In this document: piece after piece, positions 1-11,641 of the stretch
How positions within the stretch are numbered: position 1 is the first letter of the stretch
Layout of the letters: every line of letters starts with the position of its first letter
NCBI RefSeq assembly: GCF_016864575.1
Contig: NZ_CP044126.1
Location: 496,001-560,000, forward strand
Reading direction: 5' to 3'
DNA length: 64,000 nucleotides
Source of the DNA: Rhizobium sp. BG4
GTDB lineage: Bacteria > Pseudomonadota > Alphaproteobacteria > Rhizobiales > Rhizobiaceae
The notes under the pieces: model-generated
The model's database searches: none
What the model was told of the DNA's origin: nothing
Seen by the model: only the letters and a program-made list of their open reading frames with translations
Translations under genes and position numbers: made by a program

Positions 1-103
1 GGCGGCCGACAGGTTCCATCTGTTCGGCGACGCCAACGCTCCGCTGCAACTCGATTTCGCCCTCATGCCACGGCGAAGCTGGTTTTTCGACGCCATCAAG
101 CAT
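1..103 (-). CDS. Pyridoxamine 5'-phosphate oxidase-family flavoprotein (5' part only)
   Basis: Only the first 34 residues are present; the gene runs off the left edge. The start at 103 has a perfect AGGAGG on the minus strand (109-114). The N-terminus contains SPWHEGEIELQ followed by RSVGVAEQM and EPVGR, which I recognise from the N-terminal region of PNPOx-like flavin-binding proteins of rhizobia. That assignment rests on family memory from a short piece. It lies 51 bp downstream of the glutathione S-transferase gene on the same strand, so the two are probably co-transcribed as a small redox or detoxification unit. The cofactor-binding region is outside the window. Confidence 0.6.
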   Translation of the reverse strand, partial: MLDGVEKPASPWHEGEIELQRSVGVAEQMEPVGR

Positions 104-154
104 TGGTGCCTCCTGTGAGAAAAGCGGCCGGACAATTCCGGCCGCAGCCTGCGA

Positions 155-766
155 TCAGGCAGCAAGACCGGCTGCGGTCTTGCGGAACTCGACGAAGCCC
201 GGCAGGGCTTCGATCCGTGCGAGCCAGTTGCGCACTTCCTGGTAGGGCGTCAGATCGACATTCCCTTCCGGTGCGTTGACGATGTAGCTGTAGAGCGCGA
301 TGTCAGCGATCGTCGGACGGTCGCCGATGATGAAGCGATGTTTTTCGAGCTCGGCATCGATCAGCGTCAGGATGCGATGCGCGCGGGCGATCACTTCTTC
401 AGGACGGAAGTTCGCGCCGAAGACGGTGATCAGACGGGCAGCGGCCGGGCCGTAGGCAATCTCGCCTGCCGCTACGGCAAGCCACTTCTGCACCTTGGCA
501 ACCGAAGGCAGGTCATCCGGCAGCCAGTCCTTGCGGCCGAGCTTTTTGGCGACATAGACGAGGATCGCAGTGGAGTCGTTGACGATCACGCCATCGTCGT
601 CGAGCACCGGCACCTGGCCGAACGGATTGATCTTCAGATATTCCGGCGACTTGTGCTCGCCATTGGGGATATCGACTTCGATCAGCTCCGCCTTGACCCC
701 GAGGAGCGAGAGAAAAAGCACGGCGCGGTGCGCATGGCCGGAGAGCGGGAAGTGATAGAGTTTCAT
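155..766 (-). CDS. Glutathione S-transferase family protein
   Basis: A 203-residue cytosolic protein with the two-domain GST layout. Residues 1-80 form the thioredoxin-like domain: it begins MKLYHFPLSGHAHRA, followed by NPFGQVPVLDDDG with the cis-proline, and NDSTAILVYVAKK with the glutathione-contacting acid/serine pair. The rest is the helical domain, with the family-typical IGDRPTIADIALYSY around residue 150. The frame is open further upstream, but the start at 766 is preferred because it gives the canonical GST N-terminus and follows an AAGGA ribosome site. It is divergent from a LysR gene that probably controls it. It probably conjugates or reduces electrophiles; the substrate is unknown. 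Confidence 0.88.
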   Translation of the reverse strand: MKLYHFPLSGHAHRAVLFLSLLGVKAELIEVDIPNGEHKSPEYLKINPFGQVPVLDDDGVIVNDSTAILVYVAKKLGRKDWLPDDLPSVAKVQKWLAVAAGEIAYGPAAARLITVFGANFRPEEVIARAHRILTLIDAELEKHRFIIGDRPTIADIALYSYIVNAPEGNVDLTPYQEVRNWLARIEALPGFVEFRKTAAGLAA

Positions 767-825
767 GGCGGGGTTCCTTTTGCAGCGGGTTGAAGCGGTT
801 GGCCCTGATGACCTGCGAAGAAACC

Positions 826-862
826 TAGTGATTTCCGATTTCCTGTAGTAGATAGTGATTTC
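826..862. promoter_or_regulatory. Direct repeat in the GST/LysR divergent promoter region
   Basis: The 128-bp gap between the divergent GST and LysR genes contains an exact 10-bp direct repeat, TAGTGATTTC, at 826-835 and 853-862, 27 bp apart start to start. LysR-type regulators commonly bind such shared regions to control the neighbouring gene. The repeat is seen directly; its role as a binding site is inference. Confidence 0.35.
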
Positions 863-894
863 GATAATCATCCTCTCATTTTCCGGAAGGCAAA

Positions 895-1788
895 ATGGAT
901 CGTCTCGATGCGATGAGCGTGCTTCTGGCGGTGGTGGAAAACGGCAGCCTCTCCGCAGCCTCGCGCGCCCTGCATTCGCCACTGCCGACGGTCAGCCGCA
1001 AGATCTCGGAGCTTGAGGCGCATCTCGGCATACGGTTGATCAGGCGCACCAATCGCCGGATTTCGCTGACGGAAGCAGGCGAAGGCTATGTGAGCGCGGC
1101 GCGCGAGATCCTGGGCCGCGTCGAGGAAGCGGAGCGGCGCGCATCCGGCGAGTATCTCTCCCCCAAGGGCGATCTGACGATGACGGCGCCGATCGTTTTC
1201 GGGCGGCTGCATGTGCTGCCCGTGATCACCGACTTCCTGAAGGCATTCCCCGACATCAACATGCGGCTAACGATGAGCGACCGGCCGGTCAGCCTGGCAG
1301 ACGAGCATATCGATGTGGCGCTGCGTATCCGCACTCTCTCGGAAAACAATCTGATCGCCACCCGGCTCGGCAGTATCCGCCGGACGATCTATGCCAGCCC
1401 CGATTACCTCCGGCGCCACGGCCGTCCGGCGCATCCGCGTGAGCTTGCCGATCACGCCTGCGTTTCCTTCGAGGGCATCTTTTCGGCGCAGTTCTGGACC
1501 CTGCGGGAAAACGATCAGGAGATTGCCGCGCCGATCCGCCCGCGGCTGTCGGTCAATACGGCAGAGGCGGCCGTCGATGCCGCGGTGGCGGGACTCGGGA
1601 TTACCCGGGTCCTCTCCTACCAGGCAAAACGCGCCGTCGAAGGCGGCTTGCTGGTGCCGCTGCTGGAAGAGTTCGAGCAGCAGCCCTCGCCTGTCCATCT
1701 CGTGCATCTGTCGCAGGGCGTATTGCCGCTGAAGCTCAGGGTATTCCTGGATTTCGCCGCGCCGCGGCTGCGCGCTGTCCTCCGCTGA
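895..1788 (+). CDS. LysR-family transcriptional regulator
   Basis: 297 residues, normal length for the family. Residues 1-60 form the winged helix-turn-helix: LDAMSVLLAVVENGSLSAAS and the recognition stretch around SPLPTVSRKISELEAHLG, then LIRRTNRRISLTEAG. From about residue 90 comes the ligand-binding domain of the CrgA/GcvA-like branch, with GDLTMTAPIVFGRLHVLPVI and a C-terminal GLGITRVLSYQ. The start has GGAAGG seven bases upstream. It is divergent from the GST gene and so is the obvious candidate regulator of GST and the flavoprotein. The effector cannot be deduced. Confidence 0.92.
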   Translation: MDRLDAMSVLLAVVENGSLSAASRALHSPLPTVSRKISELEAHLGIRLIRRTNRRISLTEAGEGYVSAAREILGRVEEAERRASGEYLSPKGDLTMTAPIVFGRLHVLPVITDFLKAFPDINMRLTMSDRPVSLADEHIDVALRIRTLSENNLIATRLGSIRRTIYASPDYLRRHGRPAHPRELADHACVSFEGIFSAQFWTLRENDQEIAAPIRPRLSVNTAEAAVDAAVAGLGITRVLSYQAKRAVEGGLLVPLLEEFEQQPSPVHLVHLSQGVLPLKLRVFLDFAAPRLRAVLR

Positions 1789-1865
1789 AAGCACAAAACG
1801 CCGTTCACCTTGGCGCCGTCACGGTCTATACCGGTCTTCCCCACAGACAATCACCGGATGACCCC

Positions 1866-3098
<1,233 letters not shown>

Positions 3099-3206
3099 AG
3101 GCCCGCCAAACCGCTAACCCAATCCGAAAGCTCGATTTTCGCTCTTTGCACAGCTGAGCAAGGATATCGCCGCCGTGAATGTTGTTTGGCGGCTACAAAC
3201 ATTCGT

Positions 3207-3235
3207 TTGACATTCGGTTCATCTTCACTTCTAGT
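3207..3235 (+). promoter_or_regulatory. Candidate sigma-70 promoter of the glycerol operon
   Basis: TTGACA (3207-3212), 17 bp, then TCTAGT (3230-3235), 62 bp ahead of the glpD start. Immediately upstream, ACATTCG occurs twice (3199-3205 and 3210-3216), the second copy overlapping the -35 box. In R. leguminosarum the operon is repressed by GlpR, a DeoR-family protein. These repeats could be its site, but that is inference. Confidence 0.5.
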
Positions 3236-3296
3236 CTCTCAAGTTTCGGTTTGCCGGGGAGGGTAACCGTCACTGAGGCGCGCACGGGAGGGGAAT

Positions 3297-4826
3297 GTGG
3301 GCCAAACACTGCACGACCTATTCGTGATCGGCGGCGGCATCAACGGCTGCGGGATTGCCCGTGATGCGGTTGGCCGCGGCTATTCGGTGGCGCTGGCGGA
3401 GATGAACGACTTCGCCTCGGGCACCTCGTCGGGCGCCACCAAGCTGATCCATGGCGGCCTGCGCTATCTCGAACATTACGAGTTCCGCCTCGTGCGTGAA
3501 TCGCTGATGGAGCGCGAAGTGCTCTGGGCGATGGCGCCGCATATCATCTGGCCGATGCGTTTCGTCCTGCCCTATCACAAGGGCGGCATCCGCCCGGCCT
3601 GGCTGATCCGGCTGGGTCTGTTCCTCTACGATCACCTCGGCGGCCGCAAGCTCCTGCCGCCGACATCAGTGCTCGACATGCGCCGTGACCCAGCAGCCAA
3701 GCCCTTGAAGGCGCTGTTTACGAAAGCCTTCGAATATTCCGATGGCTGGGTCGACGATGCCCGCATGGTGGTGCTGAACGCCCGGGATGCCGCCGACAAG
3801 GGCGCGCTGATCATGCCGCGCACGAAAGTGGTGTCGGCGCGGCGTGAGAACGGGCTGTGGGTCGTCGAGACGGTGGATACGCTCTCGGGCCGCAGCGAGA
3901 CGCATCAGGCCCGCATGCTGGTCAATGCCGCCGGTCCCTGGGTCGATCACGTCATCCGCGCCGCCTTCGGCCAGAACGAGGCGCGCCATGTCCGGCTCGT
4001 CCAGGGCAGCCATATCATCGTGAAGAAGAAGTTCGACGGTCCCAAGGCCTATTTCTTCCAGAACCCCGACAACCGCATCATCTTCGCCATTCCCTATGAG
4101 GAAGACTTCACCCTGATCGGCACCACCGACCGGGATTATGGTGGAGATCCGAAGGATGTCAGGATATCGGCGGAAGAGACGGATTATCTCTGCAAGGCGG
4201 CAAGCGAGTATTTCAAGGAGCCGGTCACCGCCGACGATATCGTCTGGACCTATTCGGCGGTCCGCCCGCTCTTCGACGATGGCGCCTCGAAGGCGCAGGA
4301 GGCGACGCGCGATTACGTGCTGAAGCTTGAGGGCAAAGACGGCAGCGAGGCGAATGCCGCGCCGCTGCTCAACGTCTTCGGCGGCAAGCTCACCACCTAC
4401 CGGCGCCTGTCGGAACATGCACTGGAGAAGATCGGCGAGGCGATCGGTGTCAAGGGTAGCCCCTGGACGGCGAAGAGCCATCTGCCGGGCGGCGACTTTC
4501 CGGCGCAGGGCTTCGAGGCCGAGGTGGCCAGGCTGCAGGCGGCCTATCCGTTTCTGGCACCGTCGCATGCAAGGCGCCTCACCCGGCGCTACGGCACCAG
4601 GGCCACCGTCCTGCTCGGCAAGTCGGCTTCGATCGCCGATCTCGGGCGGCATTTCGGGTCGGATCTCTACGAGGCCGAAGTGCGCTATCTCATGCAGCAT
4701 GAATGGGCCTTCACCGCTGAGGATGTCCTCTGGAGGCGAACGAAGGCCGGACTACACATGACGACGGAACAGATGCAGACATTGGAGGAGTACATCGCCG
4801 CCCTGCCCGCACAGCTCGCCGGGTAG
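3297..4826 (+). CDS. glpD: Aerobic glycerol-3-phosphate dehydrogenase
   Basis: A 509-residue FAD enzyme that oxidises sn-glycerol 3-phosphate to dihydroxyacetone phosphate at the inner membrane and passes electrons to quinone. The dinucleotide-binding loop GGGINGCGIARDA is at residues 12-24. The FAD/substrate signature FASGTSSGATKLIHGGLRYL follows, then GTTDRDYGG and the C-terminal GGKLTTYRRLSEHALEK. The start is a GTG at 3297 behind GGGAGGGG; an ATG at 3295 is out of frame. It is first gene of the glp operon, 42 bp ahead of glpS. Unlike the described R. leguminosarum locus, neither glpR nor glpK adjoins it. Confidence 0.95.
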   Translation: MGQTLHDLFVIGGGINGCGIARDAVGRGYSVALAEMNDFASGTSSGATKLIHGGLRYLEHYEFRLVRESLMEREVLWAMAPHIIWPMRFVLPYHKGGIRPAWLIRLGLFLYDHLGGRKLLPPTSVLDMRRDPAAKPLKALFTKAFEYSDGWVDDARMVVLNARDAADKGALIMPRTKVVSARRENGLWVVETVDTLSGRSETHQARMLVNAAGPWVDHVIRAAFGQNEARHVRLVQGSHIIVKKKFDGPKAYFFQNPDNRIIFAIPYEEDFTLIGTTDRDYGGDPKDVRISAEETDYLCKAASEYFKEPVTADDIVWTYSAVRPLFDDGASKAQEATRDYVLKLEGKDGSEANAAPLLNVFGGKLTTYRRLSEHALEKIGEAIGVKGSPWTAKSHLPGGDFPAQGFEAEVARLQAAYPFLAPSHARRLTRRYGTRATVLLGKSASIADLGRHFGSDLYEAEVRYLMQHEWAFTAEDVLWRRTKAGLHMTTEQMQTLEEYIAALPAQLAG

Positions 4827-4868
4827 GACGGCATGTGGTCCCCGTCTTGAGGAGGCACGGGAACCGGA

Positions 4869-5948
4869 ATGCTCGAACTGCGCAATGCCGCCAAGATGGT
4901 GGGGGGTGAATATCATATTCACCCGACCGATCTGACACTCGAACGGGGGTCGCTGAACGTCCTTCTTGGACCGACGCTCTCCGGCAAGACATCGCTGATG
5001 CGGCTGATGGCCGGGCTCGACCGCCCGACCAGCGGATCGGTGCATTTCGACGGCGCCGACGTCACCGGCGTGCGGGTCCAGAAGCGCAATGTCGCGATGG
5101 TCTACCAGCAGTTCATCAATTACCCGGCATTGTCGGTCTACGAGAACATCGCCTCGCCGATGCGCATTGCCGGCCGCGATGCAAAGACCATCGACACCGA
5201 GGTGCGCAAGGCCGCCGACCTGATGAAGCTGACGCCCTATCTGGATCGCACGCCGCTCAACCTCTCCGGCGGCCAGCAGCAGCGCACGGCGCTTGCCCGC
5301 GCCCTCGTCAAGAATGCCAGCCTGGTGCTGCTCGACGAGCCGCTCGCCAATCTCGACTACAAGCTGCGCGAAGAGCTTCGTGAAGAGCTGCCGCGCATCT
5401 TCGCAGCCTCCGGGGCGATCTTCGTCTATGCGACGACCGAACCCTCGGAAGCTCTGCTTCTCGGCGGCAATACCGCGACGCTGAACGAAGGCCGGGTCAC
5501 GCAATTCGGCAAGACGATCGACGTGTATCGCCGCCCCGTCGATCTCGTCACCGCCAAGACCTTCGCCGATCCGCCGCTGAATTTCATCGATGTCGTCAAG
5601 AGCGGCCCGATCCTGCGGCATGCAAGCGGAGTCGAGTTCGCCGCGCCGGCGCATCTTTCCGGCATGGCCGACGGCGCCGCGACCGTCGCTTTCCACCCGC
5701 ACCATCTGGCGCTGGCCGCACAAACGCAGGCATCGCCGAAGCTGATAGCGAAGACGCAGATCTCCGAGATCACCGGCTCGGAAAGCTTCGTGCATGTGGA
5801 TTTCAACGGCGTGCGCTGGGTGATGCTGGCGCATGGCATCCACGACATCGATCCGGATACCGAGATCGCTGTCTATCTCGACACCCGCCACCTCATGGCC
5901 TTCGGGCCGGACGGCCGGGCGATCGCAACCGGCAACCGCGCGGCTTAG
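4869..5948 (+). CDS. glpS: Glycerol ABC importer ATPase GlpS (lacks the H-loop histidine)
   Basis: 359 residues, one nucleotide-binding domain (about 1-230) plus a C-terminal TOBE-like region, in the MalK/UgpC group. Walker A is GPTLSGKTS, the Q-loop lies in VYQQFINYPA, the signature is a perfect LSGGQQQR, and Walker B is LVLLDEPLANLD. The switch region reads YATTEPSEA where MalK relatives have VTHDQxEA, so the gamma-phosphate histidine is replaced by threonine. GlpT has the opposite defect, so the two are expected to work as an asymmetric heterodimer. An AGGAGG lies upstream; glpT follows after 9 bp. Confidence 0.92.
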   Translation: MLELRNAAKMVGGEYHIHPTDLTLERGSLNVLLGPTLSGKTSLMRLMAGLDRPTSGSVHFDGADVTGVRVQKRNVAMVYQQFINYPALSVYENIASPMRIAGRDAKTIDTEVRKAADLMKLTPYLDRTPLNLSGGQQQRTALARALVKNASLVLLDEPLANLDYKLREELREELPRIFAASGAIFVYATTEPSEALLLGGNTATLNEGRVTQFGKTIDVYRRPVDLVTAKTFADPPLNFIDVVKSGPILRHASGVEFAAPAHLSGMADGAATVAFHPHHLALAAQTQASPKLIAKTQISEITGSESFVHVDFNGVRWVMLAHGIHDIDPDTEIAVYLDTRHLMAFGPDGRAIATGNRAA

Positions 5949-5957
5949 GAGGCTCAC

Positions 5958-7028
5958 ATGGCACGCATCACGCTCGACCATATCCGCCACGCCTACGGCC
6001 CCAATCCGCAGTCCGAAAAGGACTATTCGCTGAAGGAGGTCGATCACGAATGGGCCGATGGTGGCGCCTATGCGCTGCTCGGCCCGTCCGGCTGCGGAAA
6101 GACCACGCTTCTCAACATCATATCAGGACTTCTTCAGCCGTCGCATGGCCGCATCCTGTTCGACGGAAAGGACGTCACCGATCTGTCGACACAGGCGCGC
6201 AACATCGCGCAGGTGTTCCAGTTTCCGGTGATCTACGACACGATGACCGTCTACGACAATCTGGCCTTCCCGCTGCGCAACCGCGGCGTCGCCGAGCCTG
6301 AAGTCGACCGGCGCGTCCGCGAAATCCTCGAGATGATCGATCTCGGCGGCTGGGCAAAGCGCAAGGCGCAGCGGCTGACGGCCGACCAGAAGCAGAAGAT
6401 CTCGCTCGGCCGCGGCCTCGTTCGCAACGACGTCAACGCGATCCTCTTCGACGAGCCGCTGACGGTCATCGACCCGCATATGAAATGGGTGCTGCGCTCG
6501 CAGCTGAAGCGGCTGCACAAGCAGTTCGGCTTCACCATGGTCTATGTCACGCATGACCAGACGGAGGCGCTCACCTTCGCCGAAAAGGTCGTCGTCATGT
6601 ATGACGGCGAGATCGTCCAGATCGGCACTCCGGCAGAACTCTTCGAGCGGCCGAGCCACACATTCGTTGGCTATTTCATCGGCTCGCCGGGCATGAACGT
6701 GATGCCTGCCAAGGTATCCGGAAACGTCGTCAATGTCGGGCAGGAAGCGATCAGCCTCGACTATGCGCCGAACACGTCAGGCGCCGCCAAGGTCGAGCTC
6801 GGCATCCGCCCTGAATTCATCCGGCTCGGGCGCGAGGGCATGCCTGTCTCGATTTCCAAGGTCGAGGATATCGGCCGCCAGAAGATCGTGCGCGCCCGCT
6901 TCGCCGATCAGCCGCTGGCGATCGTCGTCCCCGAGGATGCCGAAATTCCTGAGGACGCGCGGGTCCGTTTCGATCCCGCGGCGATCAGCATCTACGCCAA
7001 TTCCTGGCGCGTCGGCAGGGAGGGCTGA
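5958..7028 (+). CDS. glpT: Glycerol ABC importer ATPase GlpT (degenerate signature)
   Basis: 356 residues, second ATPase subunit of the glycerol importer. Walker A GPSGCGKTT, Q-loop region VFQFPVIYDTMTVYDNL, Walker B AILFDEPLTVID and a normal switch histidine in YVTHDQTEAL are all present. The signature is LTADQKQK instead of LSGGQ. Paired with GlpS, the site using GlpT Walker motifs and the GlpS signature is complete, and the other site is crippled on both sides. A C-terminal TOBE-like region (about 240-356) follows. It shares a leader with GlpS, and the permease gene begins 2 bp after its stop, suggesting tight translational coupling. Confidence 0.92.
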   Translation: MARITLDHIRHAYGPNPQSEKDYSLKEVDHEWADGGAYALLGPSGCGKTTLLNIISGLLQPSHGRILFDGKDVTDLSTQARNIAQVFQFPVIYDTMTVYDNLAFPLRNRGVAEPEVDRRVREILEMIDLGGWAKRKAQRLTADQKQKISLGRGLVRNDVNAILFDEPLTVIDPHMKWVLRSQLKRLHKQFGFTMVYVTHDQTEALTFAEKVVVMYDGEIVQIGTPAELFERPSHTFVGYFIGSPGMNVMPAKVSGNVVNVGQEAISLDYAPNTSGAAKVELGIRPEFIRLGREGMPVSISKVEDIGRQKIVRARFADQPLAIVVPEDAEIPEDARVRFDPAAISIYANSWRVGREG

Positions 7029-7030
7029 AC

Positions 7031-7897
<867 letters not shown>

Positions 7898-7911
7898 GAA
7901 AGGAGAGGACC

Positions 7912-8739
<828 letters not shown>

Positions 8740-8752
8740 GGAGGAGACGACC

Positions 8753-9034
8753 ATGACCTTTTCCTGGATGGCCTGGACGCTGCCGACGGCGCTGTTCTTC
8801 CTGACGATCCTGGTGCTGCTCGTCGGCATGAGCGTCTGGGAATATTTCGTGCCCGGCGGCTCGCCGCGCACCGGCCTGCTGCGCTTCGAGACGACGCGCG
8901 GCGACCGTCTGTTCATTTCGCTGCTGGGGGCAGCGTTCATTCATCTGGCATGGCTAGGTCTTGTTGGACCCGGCCTGTGGTGGGCTCTTGGCATCTCCGT
9001 GATCTACGCCATCGGCGTGTTCCGATACGTGTGA
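8753..9034 (+). CDS. glpU: Small membrane protein of the glycerol importer operon (DUF2160-type)
   Basis: 93 residues, mostly hydrophobic. There is one helix near residues 6-26 (LPTALFFLTILVLLVGMSVW) and a long C-terminal hydrophobic stretch from about 52 to the end, enough for one or two more. The middle contains PGGSPRTGLLRFETTRGDRL. It matches the DUF2160 small protein found between permease and binding-protein genes of glycerol ABC operons. AGGAGACG precedes the start. The role is unknown; its fixed place suggests an accessory subunit or stabiliser. The symbol follows the usual letter order and is less certain than the family. Confidence 0.8.
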   Translation: MTFSWMAWTLPTALFFLTILVLLVGMSVWEYFVPGGSPRTGLLRFETTRGDRLFISLLGAAFIHLAWLGLVGPGLWWALGISVIYAIGVFRYV

Positions 9035-9112
9035 TGCCAAGGTGAGACAGATGGCCGGGGTACTGGCCGCCTGAGACGTGAAGACTGCAATCGCAAACCC
9101 TGGGAGGATATT

Positions 9113-10837
9113 ATGCGACGGCATCTACTAGCGACGACAGCAGGCATTTTGCTGGCAATGACGGGCTCTGCCTATGCCGGCATGGACGAGGCGAAGACCT
9201 TCCTCGACAAGGAGATCGGCGATCTATCGTCGCTCCCGCGCGCCGACCAGGAAAAGGAAATGCAGTGGTTCATCGACGCTGCCAAGCCCTTCTCCGGGAT
9301 GGACATCAAGGTCGTTTCCGAAACCCTGACGACCCACGAATATGAATCCAAGGTGCTGGCGCCCGCCTTCACGGCGATCACCGGCATCAAGATCACCCAC
9401 GACCTGATCGGCGAGGGCGACGTCGTCGAAAAGCTTCAGACGCAGATGCAGTCGGGCGAGAACATCTACGACGCCTATGTCAACGACTCCGACCTGATCG
9501 GCACCCATTGGCGCTACCAGCAGGCCCGCTCGCTGACCGACTGGATGGCGAACGAAGGCAAGGATGTCACCAATCCCGGTCTCGACATCGACGACTTCAT
9601 CGGCACCAAGTTCACGACCGCGCCGGACAAGAAGCTCTATCAGCTTCCCGACCAGCAGTTCGCGAACCTCTACTGGTTCCGCTACGACTGGTTCAACGAC
9701 GAGAAGAACAAGGCCGACTTCAAGGCGAAGTACGGCTACGATCTCGGCGTCCCGGTCAACTGGTCGGCCTATGAGGACATCGCCGAATTCTTCACCGGCC
9801 GCGACATCGGCGGCAAGAAGGTCTTCGGCCATATGGACTACGGCAAGAAGGACCCGTCGCTCGGCTGGCGCTTCACAGACGCCTGGCTGTCGATGGCCGG
9901 CAATGGCGACAAGGGCCTCCCGAACGGTCTTCCGGTCGACGAGTGGGGCATCAAGGTCGACGAGAACTCCCGTCCCGTCGGCTCGTGCGTCGCTCGCGGC
10001 GGCGATACCAACGGCCCGGCCGCCGTCTACTCGATCCAGAAATATCTGGATTGGTTGAAGGCCTATGCCCCGCCGGCAGCGCAGGGCATGAACTTCTCCG
10101 AATCCGGCCCGGTTCCGGCGCAGGGCGAAGTGGCTCAGCAGATCTTCTGGTACACGGCCTTTACGGCTGATGCCGTCAAGCCCGGCCTGCCCGTCGTCAA
10201 CGAGGACGGCACGCCGAAATGGCGCATGGCGCCCTCACCGCACGGCGTCTACTGGAAGGATGGCATGAAGCTCGGCTATCAGGACGTCGGTTCCTGGACG
10301 CTGATGAAGTCGACCCCCGATGACCGCGCCAAGGCCGCATGGCTCTACGCGCAGTTCGTGACGTCGAAGACCGTGGACGTGAAGAAGAGCCATGTCGGCC
10401 TGACCTTCATCCGCGAGTCGACCATTCGCGACAAGAGCTTCACGGAGCGCGCTCCCAAGCTCGGCGGTCTGATCGAGTTCTATCGCTCGCCCGCCCGCGT
10501 CCAGTGGTCGCCGACCGGCACCAACGTTCCTGACTATCCGAAGCTCGCACAGCTCTGGTGGCAGGCCGTCGGTGACGCCTCTTCCGGCGCCAAGACCGCG
10601 CAGGAAGCCATGGATTCGCTTTGCTCCGAGCAGGAAAAGGTGCTGCAGCGCCTCGAACGCGCCAAAGTTCAGGGTGACATCGGGCCGAAGCTCGCCGAGG
10701 AGCACGATCTCGAATACTGGAACAAGGATGCCGTCGCCAAGGGCAACCTCGCTCCGCAGCTGAAGATCGAAAACGAGAAGGAAAAGCCGGTCACGATCAA
10801 TTACGACGAGCTCGTCAAGAGCTGGCAGTCCAACTGA
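9113..10837 (+). CDS. glpV: Glycerol ABC importer substrate-binding protein GlpV
   Basis: 574 residues, unusually long for an extracellular solute-binding protein but normal for this family. A Sec signal peptide covers residues 1-22, with likely cleavage after SAYA. The mature protein shows type-1-like landmarks such as THEYESKVLAPAFTAITGIK and GEGDVVEKLQTQMQSGENIY. It delivers glycerol in the periplasm to GlpPQ. The start follows GGGAGG. It is last gene of the operon; a G/C-rich hairpin follows 13 bp after the stop. In R. leguminosarum glpK belongs to this operon, but here a convergent GntR gene comes next. Confidence 0.9.
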   Translation: MRRHLLATTAGILLAMTGSAYAGMDEAKTFLDKEIGDLSSLPRADQEKEMQWFIDAAKPFSGMDIKVVSETLTTHEYESKVLAPAFTAITGIKITHDLIGEGDVVEKLQTQMQSGENIYDAYVNDSDLIGTHWRYQQARSLTDWMANEGKDVTNPGLDIDDFIGTKFTTAPDKKLYQLPDQQFANLYWFRYDWFNDEKNKADFKAKYGYDLGVPVNWSAYEDIAEFFTGRDIGGKKVFGHMDYGKKDPSLGWRFTDAWLSMAGNGDKGLPNGLPVDEWGIKVDENSRPVGSCVARGGDTNGPAAVYSIQKYLDWLKAYAPPAAQGMNFSESGPVPAQGEVAQQIFWYTAFTADAVKPGLPVVNEDGTPKWRMAPSPHGVYWKDGMKLGYQDVGSWTLMKSTPDDRAKAAWLYAQFVTSKTVDVKKSHVGLTFIRESTIRDKSFTERAPKLGGLIEFYRSPARVQWSPTGTNVPDYPKLAQLWWQAVGDASSGAKTAQEAMDSLCSEQEKVLQRLERAKVQGDIGPKLAEEHDLEYWNKDAVAKGNLAPQLKIENEKEKPVTINYDELVKSWQSN

Positions 10838-10850
10838 TCATGACCGTGCG

Positions 10851-10876
10851 GGCCGGGGGAGACGAGGCTCCCGGCC
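10851..10876. terminator. Hairpin between convergent glpV and GntR gene
   Basis: GGCCGGG (10851-10857) pairs with CCCGGCC (10870-10876), with part of the inner GGAG/CTCC also able to pair. It sits between two convergent genes and could serve both. It has no strong T-run, so termination may be partial. Confidence 0.5.
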
Positions 10877-10883
10877 TGCTTCA

Positions 10884-11519
10884 TCAACGCTGCAGGATGT
10901 GCTGGCGGACCAGCTCCTTCAGCTTCTCGACATTTCCGGCCGCGATCGCATCGATCATCTGATGATGCTCGCGGCCGGATTGTTCGACCCGGGCGCGCGT
11001 GCGCCATTGCGAGACCGGTGCTGAAGACGTTCTCTGCCGAATCTCGGTGATGAGATCGACGAGTTCGATATTGCCGCCGAGCGTCAGCAGCTGGCGATGA
11101 AAGGCCAGATTGGCTTCGTAGAGCTCCAGCATCGTTCCGTTCAGCACCATCAGGTCGAAGTGATCGGCAAGCTTCCTGAGCTTTGCGATCTCGTCGGCCG
11201 CGGCGTTCGAAACGATCGTTGCCGCGATCGCGGTTTCCAGGATGATGCGGATCTCGCTGACTTCCTGGGCGCGGCGGCCATCCGGCTCATAGACGTGGTA
11301 GCCGCGGTTCGGGACATGCTCGACAAGGCGCTTCTGCGCGAGCCGATCCAATGCACGACGCACTTCGGGGCGCGTGCACTTGTAGCGGCGCTCGAGATCG
11401 ATCTGCTTCAGCCAGGTGCCGGGCAGCAGCACACCGGCCAGAATGTCCTGCAGGATGAAGTCCGTCACGTCGCGCGCGCTGGCCGATTCCGGCTCTTCTT
11501 CCATCACGACGTCAGCCAT
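10884..11519 (-). CDS. GntR-family (FadR/FCD type) transcriptional regulator
   Basis: 211 residues. The N-terminal winged helix-turn-helix covers about 15-80 (DVTDFILQDILAGVLLPGTW, then RPEVRRALDRLAQKRLVEHV). The C-terminal helical FCD ligand domain has the metal-site pattern FHRQLLTLGGN and the final REHHQMIDAIAAGNVEKL. The start at 11519 is preferred over a TTG six bases earlier because AGGGGA is correctly spaced from it. It is divergent from the amidohydrolase/ABC operon, whose leader carries a perfect palindrome at 11642-11657, so it is the likely local repressor. The effector is presumably the transported or hydrolysed amide. Confidence 0.9.
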   Translation of the reverse strand: MADVVMEEEPESASARDVTDFILQDILAGVLLPGTWLKQIDLERRYKCTRPEVRRALDRLAQKRLVEHVPNRGYHVYEPDGRRAQEVSEIRIILETAIAATIVSNAAADEIAKLRKLADHFDLMVLNGTMLELYEANLAFHRQLLTLGGNIELVDLITEIRQRTSSAPVSQWRTRARVEQSGREHHQMIDAIAAGNVEKLKELVRQHILQR

Positions 11520-11641
11520 TTCCAATCCCCTTTTTCATCACCGATAACACGCCTGTTTGAAATTCTGTAGGCGTGGCAACCGTTTGAGTTCGTCCAAAAT
11601 TTATTCATGCCCATGGATTGCGCGAAAATTTTTTGTAACCT

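Noticed and set aside
1..118. A plus-strand open frame ending at 118, which could be the tail of a rightward gene.
   Set aside because: The minus strand has a perfect AGGAGG and ATG with a recognisable PNPOx-family N-terminus over the same bases.
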